A DNA stretch of 24,796 nt from Chitinophagaceae bacterium (lineage in GTDB: Bacteria; Bacteroidota; Bacteroidia; Chitinophagales; Chitinophagaceae). A program made the translations under genes and the position numbers. Positions within the stretch are counted from its first letter, which is position 1. Every line of letters starts with the position of its first letter. The stretch is taken from positions 1 through 24,796 of the forward strand of contig JANXWM010000099.1 in assembly GCA_025351145.1 (NCBI GenBank), read 5' to 3'. Below are positions 1 to 7,334 of the stretch, one piece after another. The notes under the pieces were generated by a model. It did no database searches and was not told where the DNA came from. It saw nothing but the letters and a program-made list of their open reading frames with translations.

Positions 1-1067
1 TCTAATTTAAGCCAGATGAGTTGTTTCTTTAGTTGCAACAATAATTGTAAATCATTTTTATCAACAATAGTATCGGTTACAAAATTGGCCATAAGATAAT
101 TGCTGTTTTGCACTACAGGCATAACCACCGCACCTTTTTGCCTTAACTGATCAATCACTTTCTCATCTGCTTTTTCAACGGCGGCTTTAGGAATATCTGT
201 TGATTCTTTTTTTATTTCAGTTACTTTTTGCAAAGCAAGTAAAATGGGTTTTATTTTATCAGTTTGCTGTAGCTCTTTAACCTTTTTTGTAAAGTCAGCG
301 TTGTTGCTAATCCACCAATGCAGCAAAGCAATTTGTTGTTCTGTTGGTTGTGGTTTTTCTTTGGGTGGCATGTGGTCTTCATTATCCACGGGCAGCAATA
401 ATCGTTTAATCATTTCACTTTCATCTGCGTTGCCGGGTTCAATTACTTTACCATCTTTACCACCACGCATCAATTTTAAACTATCATCCATACGCAAACC
501 GCCTTTTTGTTTATTGGCATTGTGGCAGGAATAACATTTTGTTTCGAGTATTGGTTTTATCACATCGCTGTAAGCAATAGCTTCCTGCACATTTGCTAAG
601 GGCTTAATAGTTGTATTGGCAGTTGTATCATCACTAAAAATATTTTTCAGTGGCTTGGTAAGATAATCCGAGCCGTGTGTTAATGAACCTCCCAAATGCC
701 CCGTTACAAAAACAAGAATTAATAAGCTAATAGAAAGGATTTTTTTATCGATGGCGAACGCAGGATTTTTTTCTTTAGCATACAACATAAGCGAAACCAT
801 CGCAACGCCAATACCCATCCACATGTGCAGACTTACGAGTGTTTTATCGTAATCATCGCTGATGGATAATAGGTAACCTGTAATACAAGATACAAGCGCA
901 GCAACAGTTCCACACAATAATACAATTGGAATAGCAGGCTTTAATGATATATACTTTTCCTTTCGTGCAAGAAATTGCAGCAACAATCCTATTAATAAAA
1001 AACCAATAGGCAAATGGACAAGTAACGGATGAAAGTGGCCGAGAAATTCTGTAATGCTTAATAACAC
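1..1067 (-). CDS. DUF2231 membrane protein with planctomycete-type cytochrome c domain (3' end beyond window)
   Basis: Only the first 355 residues are visible; the reading frame runs off the left edge. Four membrane segments lie at about residues 12-34, 44-68, 76-97 and 109-128, starting with the HPLLVHLPIGF signature of DUF2231 membrane proteins. A periplasmic c-type heme motif follows, CYSCH at 178-182, in the context of a planctomycete cytochrome c (PSCyt1) domain that ends with MPPKEKP. Beyond this comes a segment rich in short repeated Leu/Val patterns; in relatives a leucine-rich repeat region usually follows, but here it is cut off. The start is a GTG, because a stop codon lies two codons upstream in frame. 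It is the last gene of the minus-strand block with the PSD1 and DUF1501 genes, 90 bases after the isomerase gene. A membrane electron-transfer partner for those proteins is an inference. Confidence 0.85.
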   Translation of the reverse strand, partial: MLLSITEFLGHFHPLLVHLPIGFLLIGLLLQFLARKEKYISLKPAIPIVLLCGTVAALVSCITGYLLSISDDYDKTLVSLHMWMGIGVAMVSLMLYAKEKNPAFAIDKKILSISLLILVFVTGHLGGSLTHGSDYLTKPLKNIFSDDTTANTTIKPLANVQEAIAYSDVIKPILETKCYSCHNANKQKGGLRMDDSLKLMRGGKDGKVIEPGNADESEMIKRLLLPVDNEDHMPPKEKPQPTEQQIALLHWWISNNADFTKKVKELQQTDKIKPILLALQKVTEIKKESTDIPKAAVEKADEKVIDQLRQKGAVVMPVVQNSNYLMANFVTDTIVDKNDLQLLLQLKKQLIWLKL

Positions 1068-1110
1068 GAATTAAATTTAATACACGAATTACACAAATTA
1101 ATTTAATCGC
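1062..1110. repeat. CACGAATT-type AT-rich short repeats
   Basis: Two copies of CACGAATT, at about 1065-1072 and 1083-1090, and a degenerate CACAAATT at 1092-1099 fill the gap before the DUF2231 gene. The first copy contains that gene's GTG start codon. Such short AT-rich repeats are common between bacterial genes; no function can be assigned. Confidence 0.5.
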
Positions 1111-1156
1111 AAAAAATATTGTTTAGGTTTTTTGTACTTCCCTTTGAAGCTTGCAG

Positions 1157-2080
1157 CTAACTATACCTTTTTCTCAACGTATGCATCATGTGAACATTAA
1201 TAGCCCATTGATCTGCCAGCGGTTGTCTTGTATAAGGTAATGTTGGCATATAATCCGGCGGGCCAAATTCGGTAAGTACCGTCATTACTTCGCCTTTTTG
1301 TTTTTTCATTTCTATTACTTTATCCCACCAGGCGAAATGTGCATCAACAGCGGCTTGCCATTCGGGTGCACGGGGATCATTCACCTGCGGGCCTTCGGGG
1401 TGACCAATGCGTGCATGAATGTGATTTACCCGCGGCAATACAAGATCAATTGTTTCCTGCTGATCTGCTAATAAACTTTCATGCACATTGCACCAGTGAG
1501 AAATATCCAGCGTAAAACGCAGGTCTGCATTGGTTTCCAGATAGTGCCTTGCAACCGGTGCAGAATACATTAACCTTGAGCGATGCGTTTCATGACAAAT
1601 TTTTATACCTGTTGATTTTGATAATGCATTCGTATGCTCAATAAACGAATTACCCTGTTCATAACTAAAATAATCCTTGCCCGAGTGACAGTTTATATAA
1701 AGTGGTTTTTGTATTTTATTTGTTGCCGCAGCATCAATCATTTTTTTAAAACTCTCAAAATGATCTTTGTAATTGCTTTCATGCCCGGCAGAAAGAAACC
1801 CTACTTCAAGGCTGTATTTTTTTAATGCCGCAAATAATTCATCCTGGTCTTTTCGCTCGGTGGGCCACCATACTTCAATACCATCGTAACCTTCCTGTTT
1901 TACTTTGGCGCACAATTCATCTACGGTGCCGCTAAAGCCCCAGTTGGTGGCCAATACTTTCAGTTGAAAATTTGTATTCATATTGTTGATTGATTGTGGT
2001 TGCGCAAACATATCTAACGATGTAAGCATTAAAGCTGTTGTTGCCGATGTGGTTGTTTGTAAAAAGTTTCTTCGGTTCAA
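1157..2080 (-). CDS. Tat-exported sugar phosphate isomerase/epimerase-like TIM-barrel protein
   Basis: The product has 307 residues. It begins with a twin-arginine signal (RRNFLQ at 3-8, then a mildly hydrophobic stretch to about residue 27), so it is probably exported folded to the periplasm. The remainder fits the xylose-isomerase-like TIM-barrel family (AP_endonuc_2). Candidate metal or catalytic residues lie at the expected strand ends: E69 (DGIEVWW), H132, E164 (CHETHR), D192 and H195 (LDISHW), H222 (HIHARIG) and E271 (TEFGP). The family isomerises, epimerises or dehydrates sugars and cyclitols; the substrate cannot be read from the sequence. It starts 10 bases after the small gene 2091-2405, so the two are very likely cotranscribed, with the DUF1501 and PSD1 genes upstream. 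This supports carbohydrate-related work for the locus. Family confidence is high, substrate unknown. Confidence 0.87.
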   Translation of the reverse strand: MNRRNFLQTTTSATTALMLTSLDMFAQPQSINNMNTNFQLKVLATNWGFSGTVDELCAKVKQEGYDGIEVWWPTERKDQDELFAALKKYSLEVGFLSAGHESNYKDHFESFKKMIDAAATNKIQKPLYINCHSGKDYFSYEQGNSFIEHTNALSKSTGIKICHETHRSRLMYSAPVARHYLETNADLRFTLDISHWCNVHESLLADQQETIDLVLPRVNHIHARIGHPEGPQVNDPRAPEWQAAVDAHFAWWDKVIEMKKQKGEVMTVLTEFGPPDYMPTLPYTRQPLADQWAINVHMMHTLRKRYS

Positions 2081-2090
2081 GTTATATATT

Positions 2091-2405
2091 TTAGTCTTCA
2101 GGAAGATTATTTAATTTTCTGTTATAAGCATTCATGCCTTCCATTCTTGTGTATTCAGCGCGGTTACTCATTGTATTCTTCATTTTTTTTGATTTAAAAT
2201 AATCCTGCATTTTTTGCACATCAACATGGAAATCCTCAACTGTAAAATCTTTTTGAAAATTATTTTTCGCCTGTATAAAATTAATTAACCAATCCTCCCA
2301 TTTGTCATTAAGCTTCTTTCTGTCATCAGCATACTTGAGTAATAGTTTATACTCTTCAGCATCATAAAATGCAATAATGAAAACCATATCATTTTTATCT
2401 GTCAT
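2091..2405 (-). CDS. Small hypothetical protein in the DUF1501/isomerase operon
   Basis: I do not recognise this protein. With the start chosen here it has 104 residues (MTDKNDMVFIIAFYDAEEYK...) and ends in NLPED. It is charged, probably soluble and largely helical, rich in Lys, Asp, Asn and aromatic residues, with no signal peptide or membrane segment. The frame is open for 22 more codons upstream (to 2471), but that extension is encoded by a diverged copy of the dispersed repeat at 2421-2451 and has an unnatural Arg/Phe-rich composition, so the Met at 2405 is preferred. The gene is followed 10 bases later by the isomerase gene on the same strand, so a shared transcript is likely. That its predicted location (cytoplasm) differs from its exported neighbours is notable. 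Confidence 0.6.
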   Translation of the reverse strand: MTDKNDMVFIIAFYDAEEYKLLLKYADDRKKLNDKWEDWLINFIQAKNNFQKDFTVEDFHVDVQKMQDYFKSKKMKNTMSNRAEYTRMEGMNAYNRKLNNLPED

Positions 2406-2420
2406 TTTCTGTTGAATTAA

Positions 2421-2451
2421 GTTCCGAACGATGAAAGGATTGCGACGCAAC
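2421..2451. repeat. Diverged right arm of the dispersed inverted-repeat family
   Basis: The sequence GTTCCGAACG at 2421-2430 followed by TTGCGACGCAAC at 2440-2451 matches the outer parts of the repeat right arm as seen in full elements (GTTCCGAAC, then ...GCGACGCAAG). The central GTACAAGAG is replaced by ATGAAAGGA. It lies immediately upstream of the preferred start of the small gene 2091-2405. It may be a decayed arm or a related second repeat family. Confidence 0.45.
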
Positions 2452-2495
2452 AAAGATCCCCTGAAAAACAAATGCTGGTATCAAAATAATTGTCT

Positions 2496-2520
2496 TTCTC
2501 CCCTTTGGGGGATGGGGGCT
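2496..2520. other. G/C-run hairpin just after the DUF1501 stop codon
   Basis: CCCC at 2500-2503, TTT, then GGGGG at 2507-2511, followed by a second GGGGG at 2514-2518. On the minus strand it lies directly behind the DUF1501 stop codon and could fold into a short hairpin that pauses or partly terminates transcription. No clean T-run follows, so a strong intrinsic terminator is unlikely. Runs like this recur as small dispersed repeats in Bacteroidota genomes (general knowledge). Confidence 0.35.
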
Positions 2521-4026
2521 TTACGCAATAATATCGCTAATCACTTTCCCCCTTGTATCCGTTAACCTAAACGGCCTTCCCTGGAAATCATACGTAAACT
2601 TCTCATGATCAAACCCAAGCTGGTTAAGGATTGTAGCCTGCACATCAAAAGGCTCAACCTTACCACTGATGGCGCTGTAACCAATCTCATCTGTTTCGCC
2701 ATAACTAAACCCCTTCTTTATTCCTGCGCCCGCCATCCAGATTGTAAAAGCTTCGGTATGATGGTCGCGACCCTTGTACGGCATCTTCTTTCCTTCGCGG
2801 TTTTCCTGCATGGGTGTGCGGCCAAATTCACCGCCCCAAACTACCAACGTTTCTTCAAGCAAACCGCGCTGCTTAAGATCGAGGATCAATGCAGTAATGC
2901 ACTTATCAACCGAGCGGCATTTGTTGATGAAACCAACATCAATGGCAAGACTTGCATCGGTTCCGTGACTGTCCCAACCCCAATCGAATAACTGCACAAA
3001 ACGCACACCTTTTTCTACGAGTTTTCTTGCAAGCAATACATTGTTTGCAAAGCAACCTTCACCGGGTTTAGTGCCATACATGTCGTGAATATATTGCGGC
3101 TCATTATTAATGTTCATTACTTCGGGCACAGAAATCTGCATCTTATATGCCATCTCGTATTGCGAAATGCGGGAAAGAATTTCGGGATCATTGTATTCTT
3201 TATATTCCTGCGCATTCACTTCATTGATCGCATCAATACTTGCTTTACGCAAATCCCTGTCCATACCATCAGGGTCTTTTATAAACAACACCGGATCGCC
3301 TTCACTCCTACATTGAACACCTTGGTAAACACTTGGCAAAAAGCCGCTGCCCCAAACGCTTTTACCTGCATCAGGGTTTCTGCCACCACTCGTTAACACC
3401 ACAAATCCTGGAAGGTTTTGATTCTCTGTTCCCAAGCCATAAGTAACCCAACTGCCTAAACTTGGCCGCCCCAAGCGTGCACTACCTGTATGCACCATCA
3501 ATTGTGCAGGTGCATGATTAAACTGGTCGGTTGTTACAGCTTTTAAAAAACTGATCTCATCAACAATCGTTGAAAGGTGCGGCATATTTTCACTAACCCA
3601 TGCCCCGCTCTGCCCATGTTGTGCAAACTTTGCCTGCGGGCCAAGCATCTTCGGCACACCACGAATAAAGGCGAATTTTTTTCCTTCGAGTAATGATTGC
3701 GGACAATCCTGCCCGTCCATTTTCATCAATTCTGGTTTATAATCAAACAACTCTAATTGAGATGGAGCACCGGCCATGTGCAAGTAAATTACACTCTTTG
3801 CTTTGCCTGCGAATGGCGGCAATTTTGGTAATAACGGATGCGCAGGATCAAACACCACACTGTTCTGCGATGCTTTGCTGCCGCAACTTCCAAACAACGA
3901 ACCCAGGGCAAGCGCACCCAAACCCATGGCACTTTCTTTTAAAAAATGCCGCCGCGTATTCATGCGCATCACAGCCTGTTCTGCTTCTCTTACGAGCCGT
4001 TGGTTGTGTAATTCTTTTTGTGTCAT
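2521..4026 (-). CDS. DUF1501 family Tat-exported protein
   Basis: The product has 501 residues from the chosen start. A cytoplasmic head of about 25 residues precedes a twin-arginine motif (NTRRHFLKES) and a hydrophobic stretch ending at FGSCGS, which could serve as a lipoprotein cleavage site. The body is DUF1501, a family related to the alkaline phosphatase/sulfatase fold. Visible family motifs are YLHMAGAPSQLELFDYKP near the start, WGWDSHGTD in the middle, and WGGEFGRTPM followed by GRDHHTEAFTIWMAGAG near the end; their Asp and His residues are likely metal ligands. The biochemical role of the family is not established; its genes are habitually paired with DUF1549/DUF1553 cytochrome genes, as here. 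A longer frame to 4113 exists, but its first 29 codons are mostly repeat sequence, so Met at 4026 is used. The repeat boundary lies only about six bases upstream of the start, so transcription probably comes from the PSD1 gene ahead of it. Confidence 0.9.
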   Translation of the reverse strand: MTQKELHNQRLVREAEQAVMRMNTRRHFLKESAMGLGALALGSLFGSCGSKASQNSVVFDPAHPLLPKLPPFAGKAKSVIYLHMAGAPSQLELFDYKPELMKMDGQDCPQSLLEGKKFAFIRGVPKMLGPQAKFAQHGQSGAWVSENMPHLSTIVDEISFLKAVTTDQFNHAPAQLMVHTGSARLGRPSLGSWVTYGLGTENQNLPGFVVLTSGGRNPDAGKSVWGSGFLPSVYQGVQCRSEGDPVLFIKDPDGMDRDLRKASIDAINEVNAQEYKEYNDPEILSRISQYEMAYKMQISVPEVMNINNEPQYIHDMYGTKPGEGCFANNVLLARKLVEKGVRFVQLFDWGWDSHGTDASLAIDVGFINKCRSVDKCITALILDLKQRGLLEETLVVWGGEFGRTPMQENREGKKMPYKGRDHHTEAFTIWMAGAGIKKGFSYGETDEIGYSAISGKVEPFDVQATILNQLGFDHEKFTYDFQGRPFRLTDTRGKVISDIIA

Positions 4027-4031
4027 ATAAA

Positions 4032-4191
4032 TATTTTTATGAACCCAGCTTTCAGATTTACTATGAAGCTTTTCTTGCGTCGCACTCTTGTACTGTATAA
4101 CATTGTGCGGCAATGACGATCAAAGTTCCGAACGTACAAGTGAGTGACACAAGAGACGATGCCATGAGAAACTTCTGCCCGCTACCAAAAT
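4032..4191. repeat. Dispersed inverted-repeat element 1 (PSD1/DUF1501 junction)
   Basis: The left arm CTTGCGTCGCACTCTTGTAC is at 4074-4093 and the right arm GTACAAGTGAGTGACACAAG at 4134-4153, with a 40-base loop. The right arm is the variant form; it leaves three mismatches and one G-U pair against the left arm. Outside the arms are the A-type flank (AAGCTT next to the left arm) and the B-type flank (GACGATGCCATGAGAAACTT after the right arm). The outer ends read ATTTTTATGAACCCAGC and GCCCGCTACCAAAATC, which resemble each other in inverted orientation. It separates the second PSD1 gene from DUF1501 and would form a hairpin in their shared transcript. Confidence 0.85.
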
Positions 4192-4199
4192 CTTTTCTT

Positions 4200-4233
4200 C
4201 ATTTGCACATCCGCAGATTTACTCATCTGCACA
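4200..4233. repeat. CATCTGCACATCA-like short imperfect repeats
   Basis: Degenerate repeats of the form CATTTGCACATC / CATCTGCACATCA run up to the stop codon of the PSD1 gene 4234-6984. A comparable run lies behind the other PSD1 gene at 8891-8927. The shared tail suggests that the 3' flank was duplicated together with the gene, or that this simple sequence is a common intergenic filler. Confidence 0.45.
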
Positions 4234-6984
4234 TCAGTTTTTTGTTACTACTTCATCCAAATTCAGCATCGCATTTGCAACAACTGATAATGCCGCTGTT
4301 TCGGCATTGGTATGTTCATTCATGCCACCGATCATCTCACATGTTTTATCCGGAGCGCTTTTAAATTTAGCTAACGCTGTGTTGTATAAATTTAAAAATG
4401 CATGCAGACTTTTATCATCAATATCATGGTAAGTTGCGAGTTGAAAGCCCGTTTTTATTTGCTGCTTTACATCGCTGCCTGCAAGTTTTTGCATGCGGTA
4501 TGCAAAGCTTCTTGCGATGTCAATGTACGCCGAATCATTCAATGTTGTGAGTGCCTGTAATGGCGTGTTGGTTCTTATGCGACGTACGGTACAGACTTCA
4601 CGGGCCACACCATCGAAGGTTATCATTGATGGATAAGGTGAAGACCGCTTCCAGTACGTGTATAATGCCCGGCGGTATTGATCTTCACCTGTATTTTGTT
4701 TCCACTCATCGCCATTCCATGGCGAAAGCCAGATGCCGTTTGGCTGGTATGGATATACACTTGGGCCATACATTTTATTGCTCATCAATCCGCTGACGCA
4801 GAGGCATTGGTCGCGTACCTGCTCGGCAGATAAACGAACCCTTGCGCCACGTGTATAGAATTTATTATTAGGATCTTTTTGTTCGAGCTCCGGGGTTAGT
4901 TTTGAATCCTGCTGATACGTGGCACTCATTACAATGGTGCGGATTAATTTCTTCGTGCTCCAGTTATCATCATTCATGAATTGATAACTTAACCAGTCAA
5001 GTAATTCTGGATGTGTTGGCGGAATTCCCTGCGAGCCAAGGTCTTCCAGTGTTTCTGCAAGGCCGGTTCCAAAGAGTTGTTCCCATACACGGTTTACCAT
5101 GGTTCGCGCCGTTAACGGGTTTTGCTTTGACGTAAGCCACATGGCCAAACCCAGCCTGTTGCGTGGTGCATTGGCAGGAAAAGGATTCAAAGATTTAGGA
5201 ACATCCGGTTCTACTTTGTCGCCTTTTACCAGCCAGTTACCGCGCTCAAAAACGTAAGAGGCGCGGTGCATGTTTGTTGGGTTCTCGTACATTACCGGCG
5301 TGGTGCTTACCGGCGCATTCATCAACTGCCAGAAAAGGTGATAAGCTGAATCGTAACCCGGCTTTTCTTTGCCGGGAAATTTTTCGGTGAATGCAAACCA
5401 TTCAAACAGCACACCTGTTTCTTCTGGTGTTTTAAGTCCTTCATTTTTATAAGTAAAGTAAAGATCGTGAGCACCTTCTGTTGATTGAATTTCTGTAGTT
5501 GCAATCTTCCATCCTTCTTTTACAGGAGCGATTTGCACAGAGGATAAAACGGGGCCGCTGAGTGAATCAAGATGAATCGTCCATAAACCATTTTTTGAAG
5601 AAGCGGTATAACGAAACATGAGTTCTTTTTTATTCTCAAGATCAACATGCGGGAGCCTGCACGAACCATTGTTGCGCATGCCTGCGTACCAACTGCTTAC
5701 CAATGCTGCATTTACAAACTCATCGCATTGCAATGAGTTGATACTCGGCTGCCATGTTTTTAAAAAAGTATAATATTCTTCCGATTTGGTTTCTGAAACA
5801 TTTTTAGCAAGCCAGTTTTTTAAACGCAAAAGATCCATGCTATCTTTATCGCCGTACTGGCGAAGCAATGGGTAATCAGCTTCTGTATCTTCATCCCTTG
5901 CATTATTAAAAAAAGCCATGAACTTATAATACTCATCATGTTTAAAAGGATCATAAGGATGGCTGTGGCATTGCACACAAGCGAAGGTAGTGCCCATTAA
6001 ACCCTGCCAGGTTGTACTTACCCTGTCCATTACTGCAGAAGTTCTGAACTCTTCATTTTCTGTGCCGCCTTCATCATTCGTCATACTGTTGCGGTGAAAG
6101 GCTGTGGCTATATAATCATTATCGGTTGGGTTTGGCAAAAGATCGCCTGCAAGTTGTTCGGTTAAAAACTTATCGTATGGCATATCTGCATTAAACGCGT
6201 TAATCAGCCAGTCGCGGTATTTCCAGATATTTCTGCCCCTGTCTGCTTCATAGCCTTTGGTATCTGCATAGCGTGCAAGATCAAGCCACATGCTGGTCCA
6301 CTTTTCGCCAAAATGTGGAGAGGCAAGCAATGAATCAACAAGGTTTGTGTATGCATTTTCGCTGTTATCGTTTAAAAAATTTGTTGCAATATTTTCCGGT
6401 GCAGGCATCCCAATTAAATCAAGGCTTACCCTGCGCAACAGTGTTTGTTTATCTGCCTGTGCCGATGGTTTTAAATCCTGTTCTTTTAATTTTTGTTCTA
6501 TAAAATTATCTACCGGTTTTTTTGCCCAGTCACTTTTTGTATTAATTAAACCAAAGAAAGTTTTTGGTTGTGGCACCGGCACTTCTTTCACTGGAACATA
6601 GGCCCAGTGCTCACCCCAGGGTGCTCCTTCTTTTATCCATTTGGTAAGTACATCAATATCTTCTTTGCTTAGCGGATCGTGTTTGTAAGGCATTCGGTCT
6701 TCGGGATCGCTGAGGTTAATGCGCCTGATCATTTCACTATTGCCGGGATCGCCGGGAACAATGGCATACTTGCCTGATTTTGTTTTTGCCAGCGCTTCAT
6801 CGCGGAACAATAAACTAAAACCGCCTTTTTGCTTAACGCCTCCGTGACAAGTAATGCAGTTCTTGTTGATGATGGGTTTTACCTGTGTAGTAAAGTCAAC
6901 CGTTGAATTGTTCTGATCAATGAGCCATACACTCACTGCTACAGCCACAATAATCAATGTACCAAAAATGATTTTCTTTTTCAT
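4234..6984 (-). CDS. PSD1/DUF1549-DUF1553 domain cytochrome-like protein, copy A
   Basis: The product has 916 residues. An N-terminal membrane anchor or uncleaved signal (5-22) is followed by a planctomycete cytochrome c domain with a heme motif, C43-I-T-C46-H47. DUF1549 covers about 157-362 and holds a second CxxCH (C336 to H340, then SHPYDPFKH). A beta-rich central part, about 411-535, ends in HDLYFTY ... FEWFAFTEKF and resembles CBM6-type carbohydrate-binding domains. DUF1553 (PSD1) covers about 600-860, with NRLGLAMWL, NPLTARTMVNRVWEQLFG and RLSAEQVRDQ. The function of these proteins is unproven; exported redox or hydrolytic work on polymers is the usual guess. Copy B lies at 8928-11687. 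DUF1501 follows after repeat element 1. A possible promoter is at 7023-7030. The stop codon is TGA at 4234-4236. Confidence 0.92.
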   Translation of the reverse strand: MKKKIIFGTLIIVAVAVSVWLIDQNNSTVDFTTQVKPIINKNCITCHGGVKQKGGFSLLFRDEALAKTKSGKYAIVPGDPGNSEMIRRINLSDPEDRMPYKHDPLSKEDIDVLTKWIKEGAPWGEHWAYVPVKEVPVPQPKTFFGLINTKSDWAKKPVDNFIEQKLKEQDLKPSAQADKQTLLRRVSLDLIGMPAPENIATNFLNDNSENAYTNLVDSLLASPHFGEKWTSMWLDLARYADTKGYEADRGRNIWKYRDWLINAFNADMPYDKFLTEQLAGDLLPNPTDNDYIATAFHRNSMTNDEGGTENEEFRTSAVMDRVSTTWQGLMGTTFACVQCHSHPYDPFKHDEYYKFMAFFNNARDEDTEADYPLLRQYGDKDSMDLLRLKNWLAKNVSETKSEEYYTFLKTWQPSINSLQCDEFVNAALVSSWYAGMRNNGSCRLPHVDLENKKELMFRYTASSKNGLWTIHLDSLSGPVLSSVQIAPVKEGWKIATTEIQSTEGAHDLYFTYKNEGLKTPEETGVLFEWFAFTEKFPGKEKPGYDSAYHLFWQLMNAPVSTTPVMYENPTNMHRASYVFERGNWLVKGDKVEPDVPKSLNPFPANAPRNRLGLAMWLTSKQNPLTARTMVNRVWEQLFGTGLAETLEDLGSQGIPPTHPELLDWLSYQFMNDDNWSTKKLIRTIVMSATYQQDSKLTPELEQKDPNNKFYTRGARVRLSAEQVRDQCLCVSGLMSNKMYGPSVYPYQPNGIWLSPWNGDEWKQNTGEDQYRRALYTYWKRSSPYPSMITFDGVAREVCTVRRIRTNTPLQALTTLNDSAYIDIARSFAYRMQKLAGSDVKQQIKTGFQLATYHDIDDKSLHAFLNLYNTALAKFKSAPDKTCEMIGGMNEHTNAETAALSVVANAMLNLDEVVTKN

Positions 6985-7022
6985 GAACTAATGAGATCTA
7001 GTTTGGTTCTATGCTACACGTT

Positions 7023-7030
7023 CAAAATTA
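7023..7030 (-). promoter_or_regulatory. Possible Bacteroidota -7 element for PSD1 copy A
   Basis: On the minus strand this reads TAATTTTG, matching TAnnTTTG, 38 bases before the ATG at 6984. No clear TTTG -33 element lies about 20 bases further upstream, so this is only a candidate. Confidence 0.3.
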
Positions 7031-7099
7031 AATAAATGGCAGGGAGAAAACTATTGAAATCTGTTTTACTGCAAGCGTTTGCGTTTAATAGTGGGTGGG

Positions 7100-7308
7100 A
7101 TTTTTTGTCCCCGGCTATGGAATAGGAATGGGGCTTCACTTGCGTCGCACACTTGTACTGCAGGAAGAAAGGCAACAAGGCAAAAAGGCAAGAGGCAACA
7201 AGTAATAAGCCTTTCTATTGTTCGTTTTCATTGCTGATTTTTTTCAGAACGTACAAGTGAGTGACACAACGGACGCTGAGAAGCGCTATGTTGCTGATAA
7301 CAAAAAAT
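7100..7308. repeat. Dispersed inverted-repeat element 2 (permease/PSD1 junction)
   Basis: The left arm is at 7139-7158 (one change, ACACTTGTAC at its end) and the right arm GTACAAGTGAGTGACACAAC at 7251-7270, with a 92-base loop. The outer left end reads ATTTTTTGTCCCCGGC; the outer right end is the less clear GCTGATAACAAAAAAT. The loop contains a small run of related units, GGCAACAA, GGCAAAAA, GGCAAGA and GGCAACAA, at 7171-7201. It fills most of the 350-base gap between the permease stop and the PSD1 copy A start; apart from the possible promoter at 7023-7030 nothing else is seen in that gap. Confidence 0.8.
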
Positions 7309-7334
7309 CTTATTTAATTTTTCCCTTTCTCGTT

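Noticed and set aside
244..534. Plus-strand frame opposite the DUF2231/cytochrome gene
   Set aside because: The opposite strand encodes conserved membrane and heme-binding sequence; this frame is a shadow.
2605..2991. Plus-strand frames opposite DUF1501
   Set aside because: They are antisense shadows of a well-conserved protein with no start context of their own.
4027..4113. Longer N-terminus for the DUF1501 protein
   Set aside because: The extra 29 residues are encoded largely by the left part of repeat element 1; the Met at 4026 fits the family and the Tat signal.
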